Program-made: the position numbers and the translations under genes
The notes under the pieces: generated by a model
Seen by the model: the letters and a program-made list of their open reading frames with translations, nothing else
The model's database searches: none
What the model was told of the DNA's origin: nothing
Part shown: in pieces, positions 45,058-53,735 of the stretch
How the letters are laid out: every line of letters begins with the position of its first letter
Position numbering within the stretch: position 1 is the stretch's first letter
Source: Arthrobacter sp. PvP023
Lineage (GTDB): Bacteria > Actinomycetota > Actinomycetes > Actinomycetales > Micrococcaceae
Assembly: GCF_017832975.1 (NCBI RefSeq)
Contig: NZ_JAFIBI010000001.1
Coordinates: 2,356,001-2,420,000 of the forward strand
Direction of reading: 5' to 3'
Length of the DNA: 64,000 nucleotides

Positions 45058-45723
45058 ATGAACATCAACTGGGACCTCGTCTGGAGCTCGCTGGGGCCTA
45101 TCCTCATCGGCGCCATCACCGGAACCATTCCGCTGGCACTGGCGTCTTTCGGTCTCGGTCTCCTCTTGGCCCTGCTCGTCGCTCTCATGCGGCTGAGCCG
45201 GAACCCGGTGTTTTCAACCGCGGCGCGCATGTATATCTCGGTTATCCGCGGCACGCCCCTCCTGGTCCAGCTGTTCGTCATCTTCTACGGGCTTCCCTCG
45301 ATCGGCGTCACTATCAGCCCCTGGCCCAGTGCCATCATCGCGTTCTCCCTGAACGTGGGCGGCTACGCTGCGGAGGTCATCCGGGCGGCCATCCTCTCCG
45401 TTCCCAAGGGGCAGTGGGAGGCAGGCCATACGATCGGCATGTCCCGCCGCCAGTCGCTGGTGCGGATCATCCTGCCGCAGGCGGCACGGGTGTCGGTCCC
45501 GCCCCTGTCCAACACTTTCATCAGCCTGGTCAAGGACACGTCGCTGGCATCCCTGATCCTCGTTACTGAGCTGTTCCGCCAGGCGCAGCAGGTGGCGGCA
45601 TTCAGCCAGGAATTCATGCTGTTGTACCTGGAGGCAGCGGTCAGCTACTGGATCATCTGCCTGGTCCTCGCCGGCGGCCAGTCCGTCCTGGAGAAGAGAT
45701 TGGACCGCTATGTCGCCCACTGA
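45058..45723 (+). CDS. Amino-acid ABC transporter permease
   Basis: The 221-residue HisM-type permease has about five helices (LALASFGLGLLLALLVALM and others), the segment VIRGTPLLVQLFVIFYGLP and an EAA-like loop (GQWEAGHTIGMSRRQSLVRIILPQA). It begins shortly after the binding-protein gene and overlaps the ATPase gene by 14 nt, so the subunits are coupled. Confidence 0.95.
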   Translation: MNINWDLVWSSLGPILIGAITGTIPLALASFGLGLLLALLVALMRLSRNPVFSTAARMYISVIRGTPLLVQLFVIFYGLPSIGVTISPWPSAIIAFSLNVGGYAAEVIRAAILSVPKGQWEAGHTIGMSRRQSLVRIILPQAARVSVPPLSNTFISLVKDTSLASLILVTELFRQAQQVAAFSQEFMLLYLEAAVSYWIICLVLAGGQSVLEKRLDRYVAH

Positions 45724-46525
45724 ACCGTCATCCACTGAGCCGACGCCCACCGAACCCGGACCACCTGACGCCGCGGCGCTGCTTTCCGTGCGCGGACTGC
45801 GCAAGGCATTCGGCAGCCATGTGGTGCTGAAATCCGTCGGCCTGGACGTCCGCCGGGGCGAAGTCGTCGCCCTGATCGGACCGTCGGGGTCCGGCAAGAC
45901 GACCGTCCTGCGGTGCCTGAACGGACTGGAAATACCCGACGACGGCGTGGTGGACTTTGTAGGCCAACTCGCCGTCGATTTTTCCGGGCCGGTTTCAAAG
46001 AAGCAGCTGGCCGCGCTCAGGGACCGCAGCGCCATGGTGTTCCAGCACTACAACCTCTTCCCGCACAAAACCGTGCTGGAGAACATCATCGAAGGCCCGG
46101 TCCAGGTGCAGAAACGCCCTAAACCCGATGCTATTGCCGAGGCCAGGGACCTTCTGGCCCGCGTCGGCCTCGCAGAAAAGGAGAAGAGCTACCCCTTCGA
46201 GCTCTCCGGCGGGCAGCAGCAGCGCGTGGGCATTGTGCGTGCCCTGGCCCTGCGGCCGCAGCTCCTTCTTTTTGACGAGCCGACCTCGGCCCTGGACCCG
46301 GAGCTTGTTGGGGATGTCCTGACCGTCATCAAGGAGTTGGCGGATGAAGGCTGGACCATGGTGGTGGTCACCCATGAGCTGGCGTTCGCCCGGCAGGTGG
46401 CGGACGAGGTCATCTTCATGGACGGAGGGGTCGTCGTCGAACGCGGCCATCCGGACACCGTCCTGCGAGACCCCCGGGAGGAACGCACCCGGCAGTTCGT
46501 GGACCGGCTGCTCAACCCGTTCTAG
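45710..46525 (+). CDS. Amino-acid ABC transporter ATP-binding protein
   Basis: The 271-residue ATPase has Walker A GPSGSGKTT (57-65), the Q-loop region, signature LSGGQQQRVG, Walker B LLLFDEPTSALD and switch His in VVTHELAFA. An N-terminal extension of about 20 residues is rich in Pro, Thr and Glu. It energises the permease encoded just upstream. A stand-alone hydrolase gene follows after 94 nt. Confidence 0.96.
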   Translation: MSPTEPSSTEPTPTEPGPPDAAALLSVRGLRKAFGSHVVLKSVGLDVRRGEVVALIGPSGSGKTTVLRCLNGLEIPDDGVVDFVGQLAVDFSGPVSKKQLAALRDRSAMVFQHYNLFPHKTVLENIIEGPVQVQKRPKPDAIAEARDLLARVGLAEKEKSYPFELSGGQQQRVGIVRALALRPQLLLFDEPTSALDPELVGDVLTVIKELADEGWTMVVVTHELAFARQVADEVIFMDGGVVVERGHPDTVLRDPREERTRQFVDRLLNPF

Positions 46526-46619
46526 GCAGGGCGCCGAGCGCGCGTAATGGCTGACTTCGAGCCCTTGCCTCGCGACGGGCGGCAGGGGAGTATATGTGGC
46601 AAACGGCAGGAGGCCCGCC

Positions 46620-47612
46620 ATGACAGTGCAGCTCGGCAAGTTTGAGAGATACCTGATCGAGGAGTTCTTTGACGACTACCGTGCCGGTGCCATGAGCCAA
46701 CTCACGTTCACCCGCCGGGTGGCTTTCATCACCGGCACCATGGCGGCCGCCGCGGCCGCCATGGCGTTGGTCGGCTGCACGCCGCAGGAACTCCCGCGCA
46801 GCACCGACCCGATGCCGACGCCCACCCCGTCCGCAACGCCAACCGGCACCGGCACGCCGTCCGGCTCCTCTGCCGCCGGCGCCGTGCCGGGCGCCAAAAG
46901 TCCCTTATCCGTTCCCGAAGGCGCGGCCGGACTACTGACAGCTACGGTGCGGCTGCCCGCCGGCGGCACCGAGATTGGCGGCTACCTTGCCCGGCCTGCG
47001 GGAGACAAAGCCGGACCGGCCGTGCTCATCTGCCACGAGAACCGCGGGCTGACCCCGCATATCCAGGATGTGGCCCGTCGGTTCGCCAAAGCAGGCTACG
47101 CAGCTCTCGCCCTGGACCTGCTGAGCCGGGAGGGCGGGACTGAAAGCCTGGACCGGGACGCCGTCCCCGGCGCGCTGACCCGGGCGGGAGTGCAACGCCA
47201 CGTTGCGGATTTCGCGACAGCGTTCGACTTCCTGGACTCGCAGGACTTCGTCGACGCCGGGCGGATCGCCATGACGGGCTTCTGCTTCGGCGGAGGCATC
47301 ACCTGGCAGGCGGCCACGGAGTTGTCCGGGTTAAAGGCCACGTCGGCGTTTTACGGACCTGCTCCCGACCTGGACAAGGTCCCCGCCATCACAGCCGCCG
47401 TCCTCGGTATTTATGCCGAACTCGACGATCGGATCACCGGTGCGATGCCGGCCCTGCGGGATGCCCTTGCGGGCACTGAGGTCAGGCACGAGCTGAAGGT
47501 GTATCCCGGCGTCGACCACGCGTTCCACAACGACACCGGCGAGCGCTACAACGAGGCGCAGGCCACCGCAGCCTGGAACGACACGCTTGCCTGGTTCGGC
47601 AAATATGTCTAG
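46620..47612 (+). CDS. Dienelactone hydrolase family protein, exported or anchored
   Basis: The protein of about 330 residues has an N-terminal cytosolic stretch, then RRVAFITGTMAAAAAAMALVGC. This resembles a twin-arginine signal or lipoprotein anchor but lies about 30 residues in. A Pro/Thr/Ser linker follows, then an alpha/beta hydrolase of the DLH family. The nucleophile is Cys in MTGFCFGGG, and the acid and base are in AELDDRI and GVDHAFHND. AGGAGG precedes ATG 46620. It probably hydrolyses an ester or lactone outside the membrane. The substrate is unknown. Confidence 0.9.
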   Translation: MTVQLGKFERYLIEEFFDDYRAGAMSQLTFTRRVAFITGTMAAAAAAMALVGCTPQELPRSTDPMPTPTPSATPTGTGTPSGSSAAGAVPGAKSPLSVPEGAAGLLTATVRLPAGGTEIGGYLARPAGDKAGPAVLICHENRGLTPHIQDVARRFAKAGYAALALDLLSREGGTESLDRDAVPGALTRAGVQRHVADFATAFDFLDSQDFVDAGRIAMTGFCFGGGITWQAATELSGLKATSAFYGPAPDLDKVPAITAAVLGIYAELDDRITGAMPALRDALAGTEVRHELKVYPGVDHAFHNDTGERYNEAQATAAWNDTLAWFGKYV

Positions 47613-48432
47613 CCGTGCGCCCGCGGCGGGAACCAGCGTCCGCAACGGCCTAACGCTGAAGCTGATTCCCTCGTCCCTCGTGTCGCTCTCCGGCTTCGTC
47701 CTGTACGTCCTGGAACAGAAACTTCCGGGGTACGGGCTGCTGGCGCTGGCCCTGGTGCTGGCGGGGTTCATTGACCGTGCGCTCCTCCGGGACCTCGCCC
47801 TGATCGCTGCCGGGCTCGTAGCCATCAGCCTGGTCCCGATCACCACTGACATCAGCACCGGGCACATGGTGGTCATGGGCACGGCGATGATCGTCGCGGT
47901 GGGAGTTCCCTATGCGGTGTCGCGATGGGTCTTCAAGGACCACGCGGTCAGGTTTCCCGTGCTGACCGGGCACCCATGGACGCGAACGGAAAAATGGTAC
48001 CTCGCCGCCGTCGTGCTGATGGGATACGCCCTTCTCCCGGCGTACATGGTCAATACCGGGGTATACAGCAACTGGCCAGCGGTATCGGACCCCGAAGGAA
48101 TCTTCCGCCTCTTCCTGGGCACCAACGCGCTGGGCATCTGGGACGAGCTGTTCTTTATCTGCACCGTCTTTGCGCTCCTGCGCCGGCACCTGCCGCTTGC
48201 GCAAGCCAACGTGCTGCAGGCCGTCCTGTTCACATCGTTCCTTTGGGAACTGGGTTTCCACGCGTGGGCGCCGGTGTTTATCTTTCCTTTCGCCATGCTC
48301 CAGGCGTTCATCTTCACCCGGACGAAGTCACTGTCCTACATCGTGGCCGTACACCTGCTGTTCGACTTTGTGCTGTTCCTGGTCCTGCTGCATGCACACA
48401 ACCGCGCCTGGATCGACATCTTCGTCTACTGA
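47605..48432 (+). CDS. CPBP-like polytopic membrane protein
   Basis: The 275-residue protein has about eight hydrophobic helices. The C-terminal half carries a degenerate CPBP pattern (WDELFFICTVFALLRRHLP, FTSFLWELGFHAWAP, VHLLFDFVLFLVLL). Here WDELFF replaces EExxFR, so the usual catalytic pair is altered. ATG 47605 lies inside the end of the hydrolase gene (8-nt overlap). Its last 105 nt are also coding, on the other strand, for the tail of RNase Z. Confidence 0.8.
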   Translation: MSSRAPAAGTSVRNGLTLKLIPSSLVSLSGFVLYVLEQKLPGYGLLALALVLAGFIDRALLRDLALIAAGLVAISLVPITTDISTGHMVVMGTAMIVAVGVPYAVSRWVFKDHAVRFPVLTGHPWTRTEKWYLAAVVLMGYALLPAYMVNTGVYSNWPAVSDPEGIFRLFLGTNALGIWDELFFICTVFALLRRHLPLAQANVLQAVLFTSFLWELGFHAWAPVFIFPFAMLQAFIFTRTKSLSYIVAVHLLFDFVLFLVLLHAHNRAWIDIFVY

Positions 48433-49359
48433 CACTGTTCCCCTCGGGGCGGCAAACTCGCCAGCCGGCCGGGAGTCCCGTTGCCGTTTGGGCAAGGGGA
48501 TTCTGTCCAGATCCTGTGCGGCGATGACGGCTGCCAGGCGCGCACGTGCACGGGCCTGCTCCGCCAGCCCACTGACGTCGCTGTAGCGAGACGAGAAATG
48601 CGTGAGGAGGAGCGTGCCGGCCCCGGCGGTGGCGGCCAGCGCGCCTGCCTGCCCGGCGGTGAGGTGAAGATACCGGGCGGCGAGCGCGGCGTCGTCGTCG
48701 CTGAAGGTGGACTCCGCCACGAGGAGGTCCACGCCGTCGGCGAGTTCCCGTGCACCGTCGCATTCCGCGGTATCCATGACGAAGGCAAAGCTCTGGCCGG
48801 GGCGCGGAACGCTCACGTCCGCCAGGCGCACGCCGCGCACTGTCCCCTCACGCTGCAGCCGCGCGATCTCCGGCCCGGCGATCCCCGCCGCTGCGAGCTG
48901 ATGGGGCAGGAGTGTTCGCCCCTCGGGCTCCACCAGCCGGTAGCCGAATGTGTCGATGCGATGCCGCAGGGGCCGCACCTCCAGCCCGGGCGCGATCGGG
49001 CCCGGACCGGAGTGCGGATGCAGCCGCAGGTCCAGGCCGGGGGAGGCGAGGGACACGAGGGCGCGGACCACATCTCCGCCGGCGGCTGGAAAGTGCAGGT
49101 CCACCGGGTGCTGCACGCCGTCGAGGACCATTCGTGAGAGCACGCCCGGAAGCCCGTAGCAGTGGTCCCCGTGAACATGCGTGAGGCAGATCCGCGTGAT
49201 CTGGCTGGCTGAAACGCCAGCGTGGATCATCTGCCGCTGAGTGCCTTCGCCGGGATCGAAGAGCAGCCCTTCGCCGTCCCATCGAAGCAGGTAGCCGTTG
49301 TGGTTTCGGGTCCGGGTGGGGACCTGCGAGGCGGTTCCGAGGACGACCAGTTCACGCAT
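48328..49359 (-). CDS. rnz: Ribonuclease Z (MBL-fold)
   Basis: RNase Z trims the 3' ends of tRNA precursors lacking an encoded CCA, as the alanine tRNAs here do. The 343-residue protein begins MRELVVLGTASQVPTRTRNHNG. It has the zinc motif HVHGDH (residues 61-66), the VMDTAECDGARELADG segment and the terminal LLLTHFSSRYSD. About 35 residues at the C-terminus (after IPLPKRQRDSRP…) are unlike the family and are encoded antisense to the end of the convergent membrane-protein gene. Confidence 0.93.
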   Translation of the reverse strand: MRELVVLGTASQVPTRTRNHNGYLLRWDGEGLLFDPGEGTQRQMIHAGVSASQITRICLTHVHGDHCYGLPGVLSRMVLDGVQHPVDLHFPAAGGDVVRALVSLASPGLDLRLHPHSGPGPIAPGLEVRPLRHRIDTFGYRLVEPEGRTLLPHQLAAAGIAGPEIARLQREGTVRGVRLADVSVPRPGQSFAFVMDTAECDGARELADGVDLLVAESTFSDDDAALAARYLHLTAGQAGALAATAGAGTLLLTHFSSRYSDVSGLAEQARARARLAAVIAAQDLDRIPLPKRQRDSRPAGEFAAPRGTVSVDEDVDPGAVVCMQQDQEQHKVEQQVYGHDVGQ

Positions 49360-49457
49360 GGGACTGAGTTTCTCACGTTGCCGCGGAACGCGCTCGCGGG
49401 CCGCACGCGGGCGCCGGCGCCCATGTGCGACACACGATATTAGGACAGAATAGTCGG

Positions 49458-49976
49458 GTGACCGATGCCTGTGACTTCGTGGATGCCTCGCTGCAGCGGG
49501 AGAGTTCCTGGCTCAGGGCAGAAGAGGCGCAGGCCCGGCTGGGCGACCGGCTTCAGTTCTACGGTGCATCCGTCGGCGCGGTGCGGGGGACCATCCGTGA
49601 CATGCTGCGCCGCCACCGTGACCTCGTCCACGATGACATCACTGCCCTCAGCACCGAGCTGTGGTCCGTGCCCGTCTTCGAGCGCCGCCTGGCGGCGGTT
49701 GTCCTGCTGCAGTCCAGGGTGGCCTTGCTCAACAACTCCGACCTCACCCGGATCGAGGGCTTTGTGCGGGAGGCGCAGCTGGGTGAGCTGGTGGACCCGC
49801 TCGCCGTCGACGTCGTCCGTCCCTTGGTGACGGCGCTGGAAGGACAAGCTGGGATGCGGGCACATGCTGTGCTGGGGCGCTGGGCGCGGGATCCTGATCC
49901 GTGGCTGAGGCGCGCGGCGGCGCTGTCGCTTGGGGACGCCGCTCAGCCGCCGGCCCGACGCTCCACCACCGCGTAG
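49458..49976 (+). CDS. DNA alkylation repair (AlkD/HEAT-like) protein, C-terminally truncated
   Basis: The product of about 172 residues resembles AlkD-like HEAT-repeat proteins (TIRDMLRRHRDLVHDDITAL, LWSVPVFERRLAAVVLL, WARDPDPWLRRAAALSLGDA). The family normally continues about 60 residues after the WLRRAA helix. Here the frame ends with a low-complexity tail (AAQPPARRSTTA) that lies over a convergent small gene. GTG 49458 is preferred over GTG 49425. Activity of such a shortened protein is doubtful. Confidence 0.75.
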   Translation: MTDACDFVDASLQRESSWLRAEEAQARLGDRLQFYGASVGAVRGTIRDMLRRHRDLVHDDITALSTELWSVPVFERRLAAVVLLQSRVALLNNSDLTRIEGFVREAQLGELVDPLAVDVVRPLVTALEGQAGMRAHAVLGRWARDPDPWLRRAAALSLGDAAQPPARRSTTA

Positions 49977-50197
49977 GCCCTGCCCTCCAGGAACTCCCAG
50001 TCTGTAACCACCATGAACCCCAGGGCGCTGACGCGGTCGTTGAGGACCAGGACGTCAAAGCCGCCGTCCCGCGGCTCGGCGTCCCACGTCGCCACATGCA
50101 GTTCCTTGCCCTCGAGGATCAAGAGCTCCGTGTTGACGTCGAAATCCTCCGGCGGCTGATCGCTCAGCTGGCAGATGGCCACGCAATAGTTTTTCAC
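49943..50197 (-). CDS. Small hypothetical protein, soluble
   Basis: No family recognised. The 84-residue product (MKNYCVAICQLSDQPPEDFD, ELLILEGKELHVATWDAEP, DVLVLNDRVSALGFMVVTDW) has alternating strands and no membrane segment, suggesting a small beta-rich domain. It overlaps the 3' end of the AlkD-like gene by 34 nt in convergent orientation. Composition supports a real gene. Confidence 0.6.
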   Translation of the reverse strand: MKNYCVAICQLSDQPPEDFDVNTELLILEGKELHVATWDAEPRDGGFDVLVLNDRVSALGFMVVTDWEFLEGRAYAVVERRAGG

Positions 50198-50252
50198 CTA
50201 CGGACCGCCCATCTAAGACGGATTGCCGCGTCATCCGATGCAGTGGTTCGGC

Positions 50253-51839
50253 CTAGTACGTGATGGAGATTCCCCGAGCCGGTGACCACGTAACCTGTCC
50301 TCCCTGATAATTTTGTGCTGCGACGCCACCGGATGCGATGTATTCGTCACTGGTGGGGTAGCCGAGGAGGCCGTTTTCCCACCCCTGAGCTGCCCAGGCC
50401 GCGCCAATGGCGCCTTTGGTGCCGTGGGCGCCCGTAGCGGCCGACCAGTGGATCTGACCTCCCTGGAAAACCTGGTAGGCGCCGCCATTCCTGAGCCCTG
50501 TGACTTCACGTGAGACCGGGTATCCCAGACCACCGTTTTCCCACCCCTGCGCGGACCACGCAGCGCCAATGGCCCCTAGCGTGGCATGTCCTCCTGATGC
50601 TGGTGACCAGTGAATCTGTCCGCCTTGGAAGACCTGGTAAACGCCGCCGCCCTTTAGCCCCGGGATTTCGCTCGAAAGAGGGTAGCCGAGTTTACCGTTC
50701 TCCCATCCCTGCCCAGCCCAGACCGTGCCAATTCCACCCCTGGTGCTGTGCGCTCCGGTAGTCGGCGACCAATGGACCTGGCCGCCTTGGAAACTCTGGT
50801 AAACGCCTCCGTTTCGGAGTCCTGAGACTTCATTCGTGACCGGGGAACCGAGCGGTCCGTTTCCCGCGCCTTGCGCCACCCAGAGCGCCCCAATGGCGCC
50901 TCTAACGGCCGGCCCGGCTGAAGGAGTGGGCGTCGGTGATGGTGACGGTGACGGCGAAGGTGACGGAGGCGGTGACGCCACAGGGGACTGGCCCAGCGCC
51001 TGCGCCACTGTACGGACCGACGTCGTACCGTTTGCTGTCCGCGCAGCCAGCCACGTGACGAACTCTTTGAACAGTGCGGGGCTGATGGACAACGTCGGAT
51101 CAGTTCCGGTGGCAATTTCGTGGAAGGTCAGCTGCAGCCAGCCGCCTGTTGACTCGGCGTTGGTGACGGCAGCCTGAAGAGTTGCCATGGTCCACGTGCT
51201 GTCCACCTGGTCCGGTGCCTGGGTGACCATGGGGTTAGCCGGCGGCAGGGTCTCGGCAACAGGGCAGCCGGCGCAGCTGGCCGGAGATCGAATGTCACCG
51301 AGGCCCCGGGAACTGGCGTAGCCGCAGCCGCGGACCGCTGATTGGGCAGTGGCGTTCTCCGCCGCGAAGGGGTAGGCGAAGTTACGGACGGTGAAGCCCC
51401 AGCCTTCGAGGGTGGACTTGCTGTTGCAGGCCTCCGCACTGGCGGCCGCTGCGCTGAGCGTTGTCATGTCCGGGTGGGTCACGCTGTGGCCGCCGATCTC
51501 GTTGCCATCGGCCACGAGAGTGTTCAGGTTTGCCTGGGTGAGGAACCCGGACTGGCCCACAAAGGACGTGGTGATGAAGAAAGTTCCTACCAGGCCGTGG
51601 GCTTTCAGCTCCTGCGCTGCGGCCAACTGGCTGCCGAGTCCGTCGTCGAACGTCAGGCTGACGATGGTCGGCCCCGCGGCCTTCGAAGTGCCGGCCACGC
51701 CCGCCACTGTGCTGACAGCAAGCAGCAGCGCACCCAGGATTGCAACCCAGCGCCTGCCGTGCGGGCCTCCGGCCAAAGGTTCAGGGGGATCCGCCACGTG
51801 ACGCGCGGGCTTGCGGACAGGCTGATTGGACCAACGCAT
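50253..51839 (-). CDS. Secreted polysaccharide deacetylase with four LGFP repeats
   Basis: The 528-residue exported protein has a basic N-terminus and a signal or anchor helix (about residues 31-50). A NodB-type deacetylase domain follows, with TFDDG (63-67, metal Asp) and the H-x3-H pair His 118 and His 122 in GHSVTHPD. Next come a (Pro-Ser)n linker and four tandem 54-residue LGFP repeats (…WENGKLGYPLSSE…FQGGQIHWSP…). The enzyme domain should deacetylate cell-wall or capsular glycan, and LGFP repeats anchor proteins to the cell wall. GGAGG precedes ATG 51839. It stands alone on the minus strand. Confidence 0.93.
   Translation of the reverse strand: MRWSNQPVRKPARHVADPPEPLAGGPHGRRWVAILGALLLAVSTVAGVAGTSKAAGPTIVSLTFDDGLGSQLAAAQELKAHGLVGTFFITTSFVGQSGFLTQANLNTLVADGNEIGGHSVTHPDMTTLSAAAASAEACNSKSTLEGWGFTVRNFAYPFAAENATAQSAVRGCGYASSRGLGDIRSPASCAGCPVAETLPPANPMVTQAPDQVDSTWTMATLQAAVTNAESTGGWLQLTFHEIATGTDPTLSISPALFKEFVTWLAARTANGTTSVRTVAQALGQSPVASPPPSPSPSPSPSPTPTPSAGPAVRGAIGALWVAQGAGNGPLGSPVTNEVSGLRNGGVYQSFQGGQVHWSPTTGAHSTRGGIGTVWAGQGWENGKLGYPLSSEIPGLKGGGVYQVFQGGQIHWSPASGGHATLGAIGAAWSAQGWENGGLGYPVSREVTGLRNGGAYQVFQGGQIHWSAATGAHGTKGAIGAAWAAQGWENGLLGYPTSDEYIASGGVAAQNYQGGQVTWSPARGISITY
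50256..50900 (-). repeat. Four 162-bp coding repeats (LGFP units)
   Basis: These are in-frame tandem units of 54 codons (the last 53) in the deacetylase gene. Units two to four share GWENG and GLGYP-like blocks almost base for base. They are prone to copy-number change and assembly collapse. Confidence 0.85.
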
Positions 51840-52065
51840 GATGCCTCCAAGCGTGTGAGTCCCCCCGCAAGAACATGCACGTAGACTACGCCTCGTGGCG
51901 TCAAGGCAAAACACTCGACTTTGATTAACGCAGTACCCGAGTACACCGCAGCTACCTGCATTCCGCGCTTGGTTCGGCAGTGCGTTATCCGAATGTGACA
52001 TCGGCCGAGGGGCGCGCGTACGGTGGGACAGTGCCGGTTATCTCCGATACGGGCACTCCCGGGCG
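51840..52065. promoter_or_regulatory. Divergent promoter region between deacetylase and hydrolase genes
   Basis: This gene-free stretch of 226 bp lies before the riboswitch. It must hold promoters for both directions, and I could not pick secure hexamers. No repeats or strong palindromes are seen. An ORF upstream of the deacetylase start (to 52001) has Cys-rich, atypical sequence and is not a credible extension. Confidence 0.5.
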
Positions 52066-52251
52066 GATTGCCTAACCCTGCCGCGGCCCGGGATCCGATC
52101 GAAACCATCCGGCAGGGACGGGGAAACCACTTTTGGCCTGCAGGATTGTTGTGCAGGTCTTCGGGGTGAAGCCGCAAGCCGTCCGCTGAGCGGATGGCAA
52201 CTGCGGCCGGGTGTCTCCCATCCGAATCCGACAGCTAACCTCGCAGGCATC
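52066..52251 (+). ncRNA. c-di-AMP (ydaO/yuaA-type) riboswitch
   Basis: The segment starts ATTGCCTAACCCTGCCG, followed by CGGCAGGGACGGGGAAACCA and GGTCTTCGGGGTGAAGCCGC. It ends AATCCGACAGCTAACCTCG and CAGGCAT, the strongly conserved elements of ydaO leaders. In actinobacteria these lie before genes for peptidoglycan hydrolases, as here. High c-di-AMP normally turns expression off. The hydrolase ribosome-binding site GAGAGG follows at once. Confidence 0.87.
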
Positions 52252-52266
52252 GGGAGAGGTTACTTC

Positions 52267-53031
52267 ATGTCTTCACGCAAACTGCCCGCTCACCATCCGT
52301 CAACCGCGCCCGCAGGACGCTCCGGCGTCACAACGGCCCGCGGCAGAAGCAAGGTTGGCCGCCAGGCCGCGGCGATTGCGGCGGCTTCTGGCCTGGTCCT
52401 GTCCAGCGGGATGGCTGCGCAGGCCGCCGAGGCTCCCGCGGAACGCGATTCGGCACCGGCATCCGGCCTCGACGCCAAGGCCCAGGTGGGTGCCCCGCTC
52501 AGCGCGGACTCCCACGTCAGGATCAGTTTCGAGCGGCCGGACGTCAGCACCACCCCCGCTCCAGTGGAAGTGCCGGTTGGCGAGCCCGCCCCGGCAGAAG
52601 CGGTGGCCCCGGCTGCAGCGCCGGCACCGGTTGCGGCGCCGGCGGCTCCTGCCGTTTCCGTCCAGGTCCAGGCAGCTGCGCCGGCTCCGGCTCCTGCCCC
52701 GGCGGCCGGCGGTGTCAACGCCGCCATGGTTTCTGCCGCCTACGCGCAACTGGGCATCACCCAGGACTGCACCGCCATGGTGGAAAAGGCACTTGGCTCC
52801 GCCGGCATTCCCGTCGGCGACCTGGGACCCATGCAGTTCATGAACTACGGCTCAGTGGTGGCGGAACCCCAGCCCGGCGACATGGTGGTCCAGTCCGGCC
52901 ACGTGGGCATTTACATCGGCGACGGACAGGTGATCAGCGGCGGCATGAACGGTGTCAACGCCACCGTCACCCACCCGCTGTCCTGGCTGACGGCCACCGG
53001 CGGCGTGACCTTCGTCCGCGCCGGAGCCTAG
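52267..53031 (+). CDS. Exported NlpC/P60-like peptidoglycan hydrolase
   Basis: The 254-residue protein has a signal-like N-terminus (QAAAIAAASGLVLSSGMAAQAAEA). A long Ala/Pro/Val-rich linker follows (about residues 95-150), then a C-terminal cysteine-peptidase-like domain with Cys 168 (GITQDCTAMVEKAL) and His 212 (SGHVGIYIGDG). It should cut peptidoglycan stem peptides during growth. The domain is short, about 105 residues. Control by the upstream c-di-AMP riboswitch fits a wall-remodelling role. A hairpin follows the stop. Confidence 0.88.
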   Translation: MSSRKLPAHHPSTAPAGRSGVTTARGRSKVGRQAAAIAAASGLVLSSGMAAQAAEAPAERDSAPASGLDAKAQVGAPLSADSHVRISFERPDVSTTPAPVEVPVGEPAPAEAVAPAAAPAPVAAPAAPAVSVQVQAAAPAPAPAPAAGGVNAAMVSAAYAQLGITQDCTAMVEKALGSAGIPVGDLGPMQFMNYGSVVAEPQPGDMVVQSGHVGIYIGDGQVISGGMNGVNATVTHPLSWLTATGGVTFVRAGA

Positions 53032-53075
53032 CCTGCCGGTCCCGTTCTCCCCGAGGGGCCGGGAAACCGGATGAC

Positions 53076-53118
53076 AGGCCGGTGATCAGCTGCCTTGGGG
53101 GCAGCCGGTCACCGGCCT
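53076..53118. terminator. Hairpin between convergent genes
   Basis: The outer stem is 10 bp (53076-53085 with 53109-53118) and the inner stem is 6 bp (53089-53094 with 53100-53105). There is no T tract, so termination by hairpin alone is uncertain. It separates the hydrolase from the minus-strand membrane protein. Confidence 0.6.
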
Positions 53119-53147
53119 TCCCCGTCGCCACACATCTGCCCGGGGTT

Positions 53148-53735
53148 TCAGGGCGGGGAGATCGCGACCGGAACCGTGCTCTCGCCCTGTGCGAACTTGA
53201 TCCGCAGGACGGCATCGCGGGTGTCCGCCGGGATAGTGAAGCGGACATCGCCCGTTTTGCTTGAATCGCCAGCCACCAGCTCGTTCAGGCCGGAATCGGG
53301 GGAGTGGCTGACTCCGACGGCGCCGAGCCTGAACGTTGAGTCCCAGAAGTTGATGTCATACCTGCCGTGGTTGGTGCATCTGAGCGTGAACGTCAACGCG
53401 ATCTTGCCGGACACGTCAGGGCGCGCACGGGCACCAAGAATTTCATATTCGACGTCGGCAGCCCTGTAGCGGTGCTCGGCCGGCAGGGCTACCGCCCACT
53501 CCGGGCTGTTACCGCCGCCGGACCCGGCACCCGACGGCGGGACAGTGCCGTCCGGCTGTGCGGAGGCGCCGGTGGCGGAGGAGCCCGCCGTTGAAGCGGC
53601 GGGCTTGCCGGCGTCGAACACCCCAAGCTGCCCCAGGCCAAGCAGCAGCCCCGTCACAGCGGTGATCACCGCTGCAGCGGCGGTCAGCAGACCGGGCAGC
53701 GTAGCCCACCAGCTGGTGGGTTTCTCCTCCGCCAT
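53148..53735 (-). CDS. Single-pass membrane protein with extracellular beta domain
   Basis: No named family is certain. The 195-residue product has a short cytosolic start (MAEEKPTSWWATLPG) and one helix (LLTAAAAVITAVTGLLLGLG). A Ser/Gly/Ala linker follows, then a beta-rich domain (YRAADVEYEILGARARPDVSG, ALTFTLRCTNHGRYDINFWDS, VRFTIPADTRDAVLRIKF) reminiscent of DUF4352 or other immunoglobulin-like folds. GAGGGGGAA precedes ATG 53735. Confidence 0.8.
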   Translation of the reverse strand: MAEEKPTSWWATLPGLLTAAAAVITAVTGLLLGLGQLGVFDAGKPAASTAGSSATGASAQPDGTVPPSGAGSGGGNSPEWAVALPAEHRYRAADVEYEILGARARPDVSGKIALTFTLRCTNHGRYDINFWDSTFRLGAVGVSHSPDSGLNELVAGDSSKTGDVRFTIPADTRDAVLRIKFAQGESTVPVAISPP

